Source of the DNA: JAHBWV01 sp964588385
Lineage (GTDB): Bacteria > Planctomycetota > Phycisphaerae > Phycisphaerales > UBA1924
NCBI GenBank assembly: GCA_964588385.1
Contig: CAZPPG010000002.1
Coordinates: 1 to 64,000 of the forward strand
Length of the DNA: 64,000 nucleotides
Direction of reading: 5' to 3'
A program made the position numbers and the translations under genes. Shown piece after piece: positions 1 to 7,871 of this stretch (its first letter is position 1; each line of letters begins with the position of its first letter). A model generated the notes under the pieces. The model saw only the letters and a list, made by a program, of their open reading frames with translations, was not told the origin of the DNA and ran no database searches.

Positions 1-57
1 GTGGGAGAGGATATGGAGAGAGGCGTCGAAGAAGCATGCACCGCCATGGAAGAGAGA

Positions 58-90
58 GGGGCCCGGATCCTTGCGGAAGACCCGAGCCCC
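58..90 (-). terminator. Intrinsic terminator after the PEP-CTERM protein gene
   Basis: Read on the minus strand, two 12-base arms (79-90 and 58-69) pair completely if two G-U wobbles are allowed. The loop is 9 bases and a pyrimidine-rich CTCTCTCTTCC follows. It lies about 30 bases past the stop of the gene at 123-782, so it probably ends the minus-strand transcript of the first three genes. Confidence 0.6.
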
Positions 91-122
91 GTGACGTGAT
101 GCACAGGGACTGAGTGGACTGA

Positions 123-782
123 TCAGGCGTTGCGGCGTCGGCGAGTCGCGGCCAGGGCGCCGGAGAGAAGCAGGAGCGAAGCGGGCGCCGGGACGAGGTT
201 GCGCTCGACCCACTGGACGGCGAGTTCGTGGTCGACTTCATCAAGGCCGTAGTTGAGGACGATCCATGCGGGGAGCGAGGTCACGAAGCTGTCCTTGGCG
301 AACTCGATCTCAAGGAGGTAGATGCCGGTGAGGTCGGCATTGAGGATGAAATCGGGGTGATCGTGGAGGCCGCCGTCGGCGTCGAAGTCGAAGAGCATGG
401 GTCCGGTGATGGTGTCGGTGGCGGGTGTGGTGAGGGACTGTGGGCCGAACTCGAGGGTGAGGTCGGTCGGCGCGATGGAGAGGAAGTCGGAGCCGTTCCA
501 GGCGCGGAGCGACTTGCGGACGTTGAGGAGCAGTTGCGAACCGGGGGCGAAGGAACCGTCGAAGATGTCGATGCCCGGCTCGTCGGCGAAGACTGTGGAG
601 CCGATCCGCTCAAAGTCTCCCTCGAAGACGCGGACATCGGGCGTGAACTCAACGGTGTCCTCGTCGAGCGCGCCGGTGAACAGGGAGCCGCCAGAGTGGT
701 AGACGGTGATATCGAGGTGGGCTTCATCGGCGTGGGCGAGGGGTGCTGCGAGCAGCGCGATGACAGGAACGAGGCGATTCAT
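123..782 (-). CDS. Secreted protein with PEP-CTERM-type sorting tail
   Basis: A 219-residue protein with an N-terminal signal peptide (MNRLVPVIALLAAPLAHA) and a C-terminal tail from about residue 197: VPAPAS, a hydrophobic Leu-rich stretch, then ATRRRR. That layout is the PEP-CTERM sorting signal, which in other bacteria is processed by an exosortase. The middle (about 30-195) is a beta-rich domain with no motif I can name. It aligns along its length with the protein at 854-1672 (FAPGSQ, LRAWNG/LRLWNG, GIYLLE, AWIVLNY/LWIVFNN, QWVxxNL), so the two are tandem paralogues with different C-termini. The gap to the upstream gene is 71 bases and co-transcription is likely. Molecular function is unknown; a surface role is inferred from the tail. 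Confidence 0.8.
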   Translation of the reverse strand: MNRLVPVIALLAAPLAHADEAHLDITVYHSGGSLFTGALDEDTVEFTPDVRVFEGDFERIGSTVFADEPGIDIFDGSFAPGSQLLLNVRKSLRAWNGSDFLSIAPTDLTLEFGPQSLTTPATDTITGPMLFDFDADGGLHDHPDFILNADLTGIYLLEIEFAKDSFVTSLPAWIVLNYGLDEVDHELAVQWVERNLVPAPASLLLLSGALAATRRRRNA

Positions 783-853
783 GTGCGTTCTCTCTTTCTT
801 CCCCAGCGGAGGTTCTTGTGTGTTCGTTGTTCAGCGTTAGATTGGTTGATGCG

Positions 854-1672
854 TCAGGGACAGCCGGCGCCGAAGACGTCGAGGAAGTCCAAGAGATCAA
901 GGATGTCGACGATGGTGTCGCCGTTGAAGTCGGCGGGGACCGCGCTCGACCCGGTGCACGGCGCCGGCTGGCCGGAGCAGGCGCCGAAGGCGTCGAGGAA
1001 GTCGAGGAAGTCGAGGATGTCGGTTTCGGTGTCGCCATTGACATCGGCGGCGCACGGAGAGCCGATGAGGTTGTCCAGAACCCACTGGGTTGCGGCATCG
1101 TGTTCTTCGACCGGAAGGTCGTTGTTGAAGACAATCCAGAGGGGTTCGGATGGGGCGATGGAGGGGACGGAGGACCAGAGTTCGAGTTCGAGGAGGTAGA
1201 TGCCCGCACCGTTGGGCGACTGGAGCGTGAAGCCCAGGTGCTGATGGAACTCGCCGCCCGAGGAGACGTCGACGCCGAAGCCGGGGGTGAAGGTGTCGGT
1301 GGGGGGTGTGAAGATGTCGCCGAAGCCGGTCTTGCGGATGCGGAGACGCTCGACGGGAATGCCGGAGGGATCTGACGGGAAGGATGTGCCGTTCCAGAGC
1401 CGCAGCGCGCGGAGGACGTGAAAGCCGACCTGGGAGCCGGGCGCGAATGTGCCGGAGGCGGTGTCGAAGCCGGGAGAGTCGGTGAAGTCAAAGGAGCCGA
1501 AGGTTGTGGCGAAGAGGCGCGACGGGGTGATCGGGCCGGTCGCGGCGCTGTTCGTTGAGATCCGGCCGGCGTCGATGGTCAGGATGATGTCGCCGTCGTG
1601 GAGCTGGGCTTGGGCGATCGTGCAGAGACATGAGGTCAGGAGCGAGGCGGAGAGCGTGCGCGTCTTCGTCAT
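854..1672 (-). CDS. Secreted protein with C-terminal dockerin-like repeats
   Basis: A 272-residue protein with a signal peptide (cleavage near AQAQ, residue 22), a beta-rich body of about 185 residues paralogous to the product of 123-782, and a tail from about residue 205 with two calcium-loop repeats. The repeats read ADVNGDTETDILDFLDFLDA and ADFNGDTIVDILDLLDFLDV, each followed by a Cys-containing linker. The D-x-N-G-D loops match the GC-type dockerin anchor common in Phycisphaerae. In cellulosomes dockerins bind cohesins; here the partner is unknown. The coordinate order on the minus strand is prepilin-like gene, this gene, PEP-CTERM paralogue, with short gaps. Confidence 0.85.
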   Translation of the reverse strand: MTKTRTLSASLLTSCLCTIAQAQLHDGDIILTIDAGRISTNSAATGPITPSRLFATTFGSFDFTDSPGFDTASGTFAPGSQVGFHVLRALRLWNGTSFPSDPSGIPVERLRIRKTGFGDIFTPPTDTFTPGFGVDVSSGGEFHQHLGFTLQSPNGAGIYLLELELWSSVPSIAPSEPLWIVFNNDLPVEEHDAATQWVLDNLIGSPCAADVNGDTETDILDFLDFLDAFGACSGQPAPCTGSSAVPADFNGDTIVDILDLLDFLDVFGAGCP

Positions 1673-1711
1673 GGTGGGTGACTCCGTGTGGGAGAGGTCG
1701 GGCGCGGGTGA

Positions 1712-2545
1712 TTACTTCGCGGTCTCGGGATAGAAGCTGTTGTCGTCGAAGGAGCGATAGAGCGAGCGGAATGTGCGGACTTTGGCGTGTCCGTCGAGGA
1801 AGCCGTAGCCGGCTTTGGCGTCGAAGGACTCGGGCTCGCCGTGGTGGAGGTTGAGTTGCATCTGCGTCGCGGCGTAGGCGGCGGAGGCTTCGGGACCCGC
1901 GTTCTCCCAGTCCTCGGCGTGGACGTGGTCGGCGCGGGCGAAGGTGCTGGAACTGGTGATGGGGTCGGAGTCGCCGAGGGTCATGGGGAGGAAGTGGACC
2001 GTGGCGTGCGGGCGCGGGATGCGGTGGAGGGCGTCGTAGGACTTCAGACGCATGAGGCTTGAGGGTGGGTGCTTGCTAGTGGTGACGTAGTTGTTGAGCC
2101 CGTAGCTGGTCCAGCGAGCCAGCGCGGTGGAGCCGGGGTCGTTGGAGGGATCGTCGTCGGCGATGAGCGCGGCGGCGGAGGTGAGTGAGAGGCCGGGATG
2201 GAGACCGCCTTCTGCGTGGGACCAGAAGCGGCTCTTATCCAGGGGTGAATGGAGGAGGAGGTTGGGGCCGGCGTACTCGCGGAGTGTGAAGGGCCAGGCC
2301 TTGTCGAGGTCGCCAAGGCCGCCGTGGTCCAGGCCTGCGTCGATGAAAAGCCCGTTGTGGTCGTCCATGTAGAGGGCGTGCGCCACGGTGAGCTGGCGGA
2401 TGTTGCTGAGGCACTTGACGGATTGCGCGGCGCGTCGGGCGGCGCCGAGCGCGGGAAGGAGGATGCCGATGAGCAGCGCGATGACCGCGATGACCACGAG
2501 CAGTTCAATCAGTGTGAAGGCGCGCGTTGGCACAGTGGGCTCCAT
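1712..2545 (-). CDS. Type II secretion/pilin-like protein with prepilin leader
   Basis: A 277-residue protein. Residues 8-32 form a class III prepilin leader (RAFTLIELLVVIAVIALL) with Glu at mature position 5 and a hydrophobic helix running to GILLPALGAARRAAQ. The C-terminal part contains YGFLDGHAKVRTF, matching the H-x9-DG-type ending of planctomycete pseudopilin-like proteins. Prepilin peptidase would cleave the leader at the inner membrane. Proteins of this layout occur in many copies per planctomycete genome and their individual roles are unknown. No clear ribosome binding site precedes the chosen ATG (2543-2545). It is probably the first gene of the minus-strand group ending at 123. Confidence 0.85.
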   Translation of the reverse strand: MEPTVPTRAFTLIELLVVIAVIALLIGILLPALGAARRAAQSVKCLSNIRQLTVAHALYMDDHNGLFIDAGLDHGGLGDLDKAWPFTLREYAGPNLLLHSPLDKSRFWSHAEGGLHPGLSLTSAAALIADDDPSNDPGSTALARWTSYGLNNYVTTSKHPPSSLMRLKSYDALHRIPRPHATVHFLPMTLGDSDPITSSSTFARADHVHAEDWENAGPEASAAYAATQMQLNLHHGEPESFDAKAGYGFLDGHAKVRTFRSLYRSFDDNSFYPETAK

Positions 2546-2659
2546 CGCGAGGGCACGTCGGATGCCGACCTGTCGGAGCAGAAGCGAACACGGGATGTGC
2601 GCGTGGGACGGACGCGTGCGTGCGGCGACGGCGCGGGGCCGAGGGCTTTGCAGCGATCG

Positions 2660-3151
2660 TCAGGCGATGGTGGGGGAGCGCGACGGGGGCCCGCGTGCGG
2701 GTTGCACACGAAGCAGCCCGATGGAGCGGACGCGTTCAGCGCCGAGCGTCAGCGACTCGCGGCGGATGCCGGCCATGATCGGCAGGTCCGGCGCAGACGT
2801 GAATGCGCTGCGAGCGTTGGAGAGCAGCTTCAGGCAGGTCGGGCACTCATCGTGATCGTGGGGCGAAGCGGGTTCGGCGGGGTGGGACGCGTGACGACGG
2901 AGATCGGACGGCTCATCGTTTCCGGAGTGTGCGTCGTGTGCGCGGCAATGTGCGTGTTCGTGGTTGTGCGCGTGATCGGCGCGTGAGGCCGGCGCCGATG
3001 TGGGAGAGGCGAGGGAGAGCGATGCGGAGTGGCGATGGCCGTGGTGGGAACGGGCGTGGATGGCGGCGCCGAAGGCCTGGAGCACGAGCGCGGCGATCCC
3101 CAGCCAGAGGGCTGTGGAGCGCGGTCGGAGCTTTGAGCGTGGGCTGGGCAT
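2660..3151 (-). CDS. His-rich secreted or membrane-anchored protein, possibly metal-related
   Basis: A 163-residue protein with one N-terminal hydrophobic segment (ALWLGIAALVLQAFGAA, about residues 14-30) followed by a long His-rich region (HARSHHGHRH, HAHNHEHAHCRAHDAH, HASH, HDHDE) and a CPTC pair near residue 112. The layout resembles small DUF2946-like proteins found beside metal-uptake or metal-efflux genes, and metal binding is plausible from composition alone. An 18-base palindrome of Fur-family type (3168-3185) lies 17 bases upstream of the ATG. I cannot assign a transport or chaperone role. No transporter gene is adjacent. Confidence 0.6.
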   Translation of the reverse strand: MPSPRSKLRPRSTALWLGIAALVLQAFGAAIHARSHHGHRHSASLSLASPTSAPASRADHAHNHEHAHCRAHDAHSGNDEPSDLRRHASHPAEPASPHDHDECPTCLKLLSNARSAFTSAPDLPIMAGIRRESLTLGAERVRSIGLLRVQPARGPPSRSPTIA

Positions 3152-3167
3152 AGTCGGCGTTTTGCAG

Positions 3168-3185
3168 TTGAGAACGTATTCTCAA
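3168..3185. promoter_or_regulatory. Perfect palindrome, candidate Fur/Zur-family operator
   Basis: TTGAGAA-CGTA-TTCTCAA is a perfect 7-4-7 inverted repeat 17 bases upstream of the His-rich protein start at 3151. The TGAGAAY...RTTCTCA halves resemble the 7-1-7 consensus TGAGAATNATTCTCA used by Fur-family repressors, with slightly wider spacing. The position would block transcription or initiation of the His-rich gene. The metal specificity is a guess. Confidence 0.5.
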
Positions 3186-3232
3186 ATAGTCGCCGATCGG
3201 TTGCAGGTTGTCAAGCAGAATGTGAGCCGGGT

Positions 3233-4030
3233 TCAGGAGTTGGACGTGGGCTTGGGAGCGGCCGGGGCGTTGCCGGGTTTGGTCTCGACCGTCGGCGTCG
3301 GGCTCGGAGTGGGGCCGGTTGGGGCGGGGTCTGTGCGTGCGTGGCGGCCTGATTGGCGAGAGGTGTCGAGTCGTGCGGCGGGCAGTAGGCCCATGGAGAG
3401 GCCCGCGTTGAGGGCGATGCGCGCCAGCTCGACCCGGTTGGTCGCATGGAGCTTCTCGCCGAGCGAGACGCGATGCCATTCCACGGTCTTTGCGCTGCGG
3501 CCGAGGCGGGCGGCGATCTGGGCTGTTGAGAGGCCTCGTCCGATCAGGTCGAGCAGTTCCAGTTCGCGATCGGTCAGCACGGCGAGGGGGCCCAGATCGT
3601 CGTAGACGGCGCGGCGCACCGGCGGGTCGGAGCCCGGCGGCGCCGGTTCGGCGTCCTGTGGATGGGGTCGACAGACGATGAGCACGCGATCGGGCGCGCC
3701 GTCGGTGGACCGGAAGGGCCGGAAGGTCGTGCGGCGGAAGAGCCCTCGCGTGAGACCTTCGCAGACGATGGGGCGTCCCGTGGCGGCGGTTTCAAGGACC
3801 AAGCGCATTCGTTCCTGGACGTACGGGGCGGGGTAGAGCGATGCGACTGGGGCGTTGATGATCTCTTCGCGCGGCTTGCCGCTGGCGGAGATCACGGTCT
3901 GATTGGCCCATTGCACAATGCCGTCAACGCCCAGGACGAGCACGTGACAGTTCGTGTCGTCCGCGAGCGCGTCGAAGATGGCGTTGAAGTCATCGGCCGG
4001 AAACGGATATCGCGATTTCGCCTCAGTCAT
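3233..4030 (-). CDS. PAS-domain LuxR-family transcriptional regulator
   Basis: A 265-residue protein from the ATG at 4028-4030, chosen because GGAG lies 6 bases upstream; the next ATG up (4042) has its purine run too close. Residues about 5-110 form a PAS-like sensor (HVLVLGVDGIVQWANQTVI, then GKPREEIINAPVASLYP). Residues about 155-215 form a LuxR/GerE helix-turn-helix (LTDRELELLDLIGRGLSTAQ, then IAARLGRSAKTVEWHR). The last 45 residues are a Pro/Thr-rich tail. There is no receiver domain, so this is a one-component PAS-HTH regulator. Its ligand and targets are unknown. The nearest gene it could control is the His-rich gene downstream on the same strand. Confidence 0.85.
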   Translation of the reverse strand: MTEAKSRYPFPADDFNAIFDALADDTNCHVLVLGVDGIVQWANQTVISASGKPREEIINAPVASLYPAPYVQERMRLVLETAATGRPIVCEGLTRGLFRRTTFRPFRSTDGAPDRVLIVCRPHPQDAEPAPPGSDPPVRRAVYDDLGPLAVLTDRELELLDLIGRGLSTAQIAARLGRSAKTVEWHRVSLGEKLHATNRVELARIALNAGLSMGLLPAARLDTSRQSGRHARTDPAPTGPTPSPTPTVETKPGNAPAAPKPTSNS

Positions 4031-4299
4031 GCGCAGCTCCATTCCTGAGTACGATCTGGTTGTCCAACCCTTGCAAGCACCCGCATGATACCATGCTGTG
4101 GGGTTGCGTGCGTTGTGCGCTTTCCGTCGGGTTTTCGTGGGTGTTTGGTGGGACGCCGTGCCGATACCAACGTTCATCGTGAACGCGATCGGGTGTCTGT
4201 GTGTCGGGCTTGCCGCTCGGCGCGGTCGCGCTCGGCTGGTGGTTGGGACGGATTCTGGGTTCCTGAATCGGCTGCGCACTCGCGGCACGGGGTTGATCG

Positions 4300-5118
4300 A
4301 TGTCCGACCTTGATGGGCTTGACGCGCGCGGAGAAAGAGGCAAGGGCGAGGAACCCGGCGTGCAGGAGGAGTTCCGGTCCGCGTGGGGCAAGATCACGGA
4401 CAGCATCGAGGAGCGGCGGTTCCTGGCCGGACCTCGGACGCGCCACGAAGAGTTCGGGCGGGCGATACGGATCTTCCTCGAGACTATCCGCGGCTTCCGA
4501 CAGCTGCACTTTGCCGGTCCTTGCGTGACGGTGTTCGGGTCGGCACGGTTTGCCGAGGACCATCGGTACTACCAGCTCGGACGGGAGATGGGGCGCCGCA
4601 TCGGGCAGATGGGATTGACGACGATGACGGGGGGCGGGCCGGGCATCATGGAGGCGGCGAACCGGGGTGCGCGGGACGTGGGCGGGCGATCGATCGGGTG
4701 CAACATCAAGCTGCCGATGGAGCAGGAGCCCAACCCCTATGTCGACAAGTTCGTGGAGTTCCGGTATTTCTTTGTCCGCAAGGTGATGCTGGTGAAGTAC
4801 TCGTTCGCCTTCGTCGTGCTGCCGGGGGGGTTCGGCACGATGGACGAGGTGTTCGAGGTCGCGACGCTGATCCAGACCGGCAAGGTTGAATCGTTCCCGA
4901 TCGTGATGATGGGAACGGATTACTGGGCGCCGCTGCGCGATTTCATCGCGGGGGCGATGGTTGCGGAGCGGACGATCTCATCGCAGGACGTGGACTTCCT
5001 GACGTTCACCGACGACCCGGAGGAGGCGGAAGCGGTGATCGCGAAGAGCGCAAAGCTGCATGCGAAGATGCTGCCGCGCCGGACGAAGCCGAGCGTGATC
5101 CTGGGCGAGAAGGAGTAG
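4300..5118 (+). CDS. LOG-family protein (TIGR00730-type Rossmann fold)
   Basis: A 272-residue protein. The family signature is clear: GGGPGIMEAANRGA at about 112-125 and PGGFGTMDE at 175-183. These are the nucleotide-binding and catalytic segments of LOG/YgdH-type phosphoribohydrolases, which release a base from a nucleoside 5-monophosphate (cytokinin-type activity in characterised members). It is longer than the short 190-residue LOGs because of about 75 extra N-terminal residues and a C-terminal helix, like the YgdH-related group. The exact substrate cannot be told from sequence. It converges on thyX, with about 20 bases between the stops. Confidence 0.88.
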   Translation: MSDLDGLDARGERGKGEEPGVQEEFRSAWGKITDSIEERRFLAGPRTRHEEFGRAIRIFLETIRGFRQLHFAGPCVTVFGSARFAEDHRYYQLGREMGRRIGQMGLTTMTGGGPGIMEAANRGARDVGGRSIGCNIKLPMEQEPNPYVDKFVEFRYFFVRKVMLVKYSFAFVVLPGGFGTMDEVFEVATLIQTGKVESFPIVMMGTDYWAPLRDFIAGAMVAERTISSQDVDFLTFTDDPEEAEAVIAKSAKLHAKMLPRRTKPSVILGEKE

Positions 5119-5139
5119 CGGCTCTGGCTCGTGATTTCT

Positions 5140-6141
5140 TCAGGCGGGTGTGGGGCGCGGCTCGGAGCCGGAGGGGTTTGCCGCGGCGGCTGCGCCAACG
5201 CCGTCCAGTCCGAGCCATTGGCGTTTGGCGGTCCACTCGGCCTGCTCGCGCTGGTTGTCGGAGCGGAGGGTGTTGTCGCCACCGGCAATGAGGGAGCGAA
5301 TGGCCTCGATCTCCAGGCGTGTGAGGCGGACCGAGTCGAGCTCGTAGTCTTTGAAGGCCTCGAGCGCGAAGGGGACGATCGGCTGCATCAGGGCGTACAT
5401 GGCGCGGGCGTAGTCGCGGATTTCCTGCTGCGCGTGGGCATCCATGCGGAGGGCGAGGAAGCGGAGCGTGTTGTGCAGGTCGCACTTCCAATACCACTCG
5501 GTGTAGACGCTGACGGGGAGGCCGATGCGGGCCATCTCGCGGCTGACGCCCTTCTCGGTGAACTCCTGGTAGCGGGCGTACATGGACTCGGTTTCGTCGA
5601 GGAACTTCAGGAAGTCCTCGGCGGTGCGGGCTTCTTCCGGCGTGTCGGCGCGGAAGTTCTCTTCGCCGCCCTGGCGATTGCTCTTTGACTGCTTGCGGAC
5701 GGACTCGAGGGTGGGGCGGTAGAAACGATCGGGGACGATGGAGTAGCGGGCGGAGTACTCGTTGACGTTGGCGGTGCGATGGCGGATCCACTGGCGGGCG
5801 ATGAAGATCGGCATCGCGATGTGGAACTTGAGTTCAACCATCTCGAAGGGCGTTGTGTGGCGGTGACGCATGAGGTAGCGGATGAGGCCGCGGTCTTCGG
5901 AGACCTTCTTGGTGCCCTGTCCGTAGGAGACGCGGGCGGCCTGGACGATCGCGGCGTCGCCGGTCTGGCCTTCCGGAACCAGGCGCGGCATGGTGTCGAC
6001 GAGGGCCACGAAGCCGTGCTCGTGGATCTTGATCTCGAGGCGGGCCGCGCCACCCATGACGTCGCGCATGGGCGATTCGGGCTGGACGCGGTTGATGTGG
6101 AAGGCGTCGGCAGTGGTGGGGTGCTGGGTGGCGGGGTTCAT
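5140..6141 (-). CDS. thyX: FAD-dependent thymidylate synthase ThyX
   Basis: A 333-residue protein. It makes dTMP from dUMP using methylene-tetrahydrofolate with FAD/NADPH. The ThyX signature RHRTANVNEYSARYS is at 120-134, with RHR-x7-S intact (Ser 130). The preceding MRHRHTTPFEMVELKF segment (91-106) is also typical. I start at the ATG 6139-6141 because GGAG is 5 bases upstream; the reading frame stays open further up but without family-like sequence. The C-terminal 35 residues (Ala/Pro/Arg-rich) are extra. I see no thyA in the window. Confidence 0.93.
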   Translation of the reverse strand: MNPATQHPTTADAFHINRVQPESPMRDVMGGAARLEIKIHEHGFVALVDTMPRLVPEGQTGDAAIVQAARVSYGQGTKKVSEDRGLIRYLMRHRHTTPFEMVELKFHIAMPIFIARQWIRHRTANVNEYSARYSIVPDRFYRPTLESVRKQSKSNRQGGEENFRADTPEEARTAEDFLKFLDETESMYARYQEFTEKGVSREMARIGLPVSVYTEWYWKCDLHNTLRFLALRMDAHAQQEIRDYARAMYALMQPIVPFALEAFKDYELDSVRLTRLEIEAIRSLIAGGDNTLRSDNQREQAEWTAKRQWLGLDGVGAAAAANPSGSEPRPTPA

Positions 6142-6355
6142 GTGGGCTCCATCCTGTCTCGAACACCGGTCTCCGCCGGCGGGTCGAGTGTAGCGAACGG
6201 CGCGAGCGGTGCGGGGTGGCGGAAGCATGCGTGAGAGCGTGCGGGTGGGAGAGAGCGGCCCACCCGGTGCGGGGGACGGCTCTATCCTCCCGCTCCATCA
6301 ATGGTTGCGCCGATGGGCTCTGATGGACTGGTCGGGTGGGGGCTGACGCGACACG

Positions 6356-7870
6356 ATGCTGTTCAACTCTTACACGTTCATCTTTCTGTTCCTGCCCTTG
6401 GCGTGGGCGGGTTTCTACGCGATGAACGGGCTGGCGGGGCGTCGTGCGGGGCGTGTGTGGCTGCTGATGGCGTCGCTGGTGTTTTATGGGTGGTGGAACC
6501 CGATTCACCTGCCGCTGCTGCTCGGTTCGATCGGCGTGAACTACCTCTTGGCGCGAGCGGTCGGGGACGAGCGGCGGAGTGCGCGACGTCGGAAGCGGGT
6601 TTTGGTGTGGGGTGTGCTTGCGAACGTGGGGACGCTGGCATGGTTCAAGTACATGGATTTTGTGCTGCGGTCGACGCTGGGGACGCTTGGGTATGAGGTT
6701 GAGCCGACGGGGATCATGATCCCGCTGGCGATCTCGTTCTTCACCTTTCAGCAGATCGCGTACATCGTGGACGCGTACAAGGAGCCGGGGCGGCAGCGAC
6801 CGTTCATGGACTATGCGCTGTTCGTGACGTTCTTCCCGCAGCTTGTGGCGGGGCCGATCATCCATCACGACGAGCTGATGCCGCAACTGGCGACGGATGG
6901 GCCGTACCGGGCGCGGATGAGCAATCTGTCGGTGGGGATGACGATGTTCATCCTCGGGCTCTTCAAGAAGGTGGTGATCGCGGACGAGATCGCGCAGTAT
7001 CCGGACGCGATCTTCGGTGCGGCCGGGCAGGGTCAGGCACCAACGACGCTCGCGGCGTGGATCGCGATGATCGGTTTCACGATGCAGGTGTACTTCGACT
7101 TCTCCGGGTACTCGGACATGGCGCTGGGGCTGGCGAGGATGTTCGGGCTGCGGCTGCCGATGAACTTCGACTCGCCGCTGAAGGCGACGGGGATTTCCGA
7201 GTTCTGGCGGCGGTGGCACATGACGCTGTCGCGGTTCCTGCGGCAGTATGTGTACCTGCCTCTGGGCGGAAGCAGAGTGGGACGGGCGCGCGGGTATCTG
7301 AATCTTGTGATCACGATGTTGGTAAGCGGGATCTGGCATGGGGCGGCGTGGACGTTTGTGGCGTTTGGCCTGTTGCACGGGGTGTACCTGGTGGTCCAGC
7401 AGATCTGGACACGGAGGTTCCGGCTGGGTCCGGAGACGCCTCAGTGGAGGCGGACGTTCCGGTGCGCGTGGGCGCGGGCGCTGACGTTCATGGCGTTCGC
7501 GTTCAGTCTGATCCTGTTCCGCTCGTCGAACTTTGAGGCGGCGTGGCTGGTGTTCAAGGGCGTGGTGGGGGCGGGTGCGAACGAGGGATCGGGGGGTAGC
7601 GCGGTGATCGATCAGACGCGGGCGATGGGGTGGATCGCGTGCGCGTGGGCGGTGGCGTGGATGATGCCGAACACGCAGGAGTTCATGCGGCGGTTTTCGC
7701 CGTCGCTCGACTGGACACCATCGCGGACGAAGTGGCGGTTCTGGAAGAGGCAGGTGGCGTATCCGGTGTGGACGCCGAATCCGCTGTGGGCTTTGCCGCT
7801 GGTGGCGATGCTGGTGTGGAGCGTGTTGAATCTGGATCGCGTGGCCATTTTCGTCTATTGGCAGTTCTGA
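6356..7870 (+). CDS. MBOAT-family membrane O-acyltransferase (AlgI-like)
   Basis: A 504-residue multipass inner-membrane protein with about ten hydrophobic segments. It shows the AlgI/DltB family features: LFNSYTFIFLFLPLAW start, FFPQLVAGPI near 160, DFSGYSDMALGLARMFG near 250, EFWRRWHMTLSRFLRQYVY near 283, and the invariant catalytic His in GIWHGAAW (His 328). Family members move acyl groups, usually acetyl, across the membrane to an extracytoplasmic polysaccharide or other polymer. The acceptor is unknown because no alginate or cellulose genes are nearby. One base separates it from the next gene, whose product is the likely periplasmic partner. Confidence 0.92.
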   Translation: MLFNSYTFIFLFLPLAWAGFYAMNGLAGRRAGRVWLLMASLVFYGWWNPIHLPLLLGSIGVNYLLARAVGDERRSARRRKRVLVWGVLANVGTLAWFKYMDFVLRSTLGTLGYEVEPTGIMIPLAISFFTFQQIAYIVDAYKEPGRQRPFMDYALFVTFFPQLVAGPIIHHDELMPQLATDGPYRARMSNLSVGMTMFILGLFKKVVIADEIAQYPDAIFGAAGQGQAPTTLAAWIAMIGFTMQVYFDFSGYSDMALGLARMFGLRLPMNFDSPLKATGISEFWRRWHMTLSRFLRQYVYLPLGGSRVGRARGYLNLVITMLVSGIWHGAAWTFVAFGLLHGVYLVVQQIWTRRFRLGPETPQWRRTFRCAWARALTFMAFAFSLILFRSSNFEAAWLVFKGVVGAGANEGSGGSAVIDQTRAMGWIACAWAVAWMMPNTQEFMRRFSPSLDWTPSRTKWRFWKRQVAYPVWTPNPLWALPLVAMLVWSVLNLDRVAIFVYWQF

Positions 7871-7871
7871 T

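Noticed and set aside
228..1199. Long plus-strand frame over the first two genes
   Set aside because: It is the antisense of the two paralogous secreted-protein genes, whose signal peptides and sorting tails make the minus strand the coding strand.
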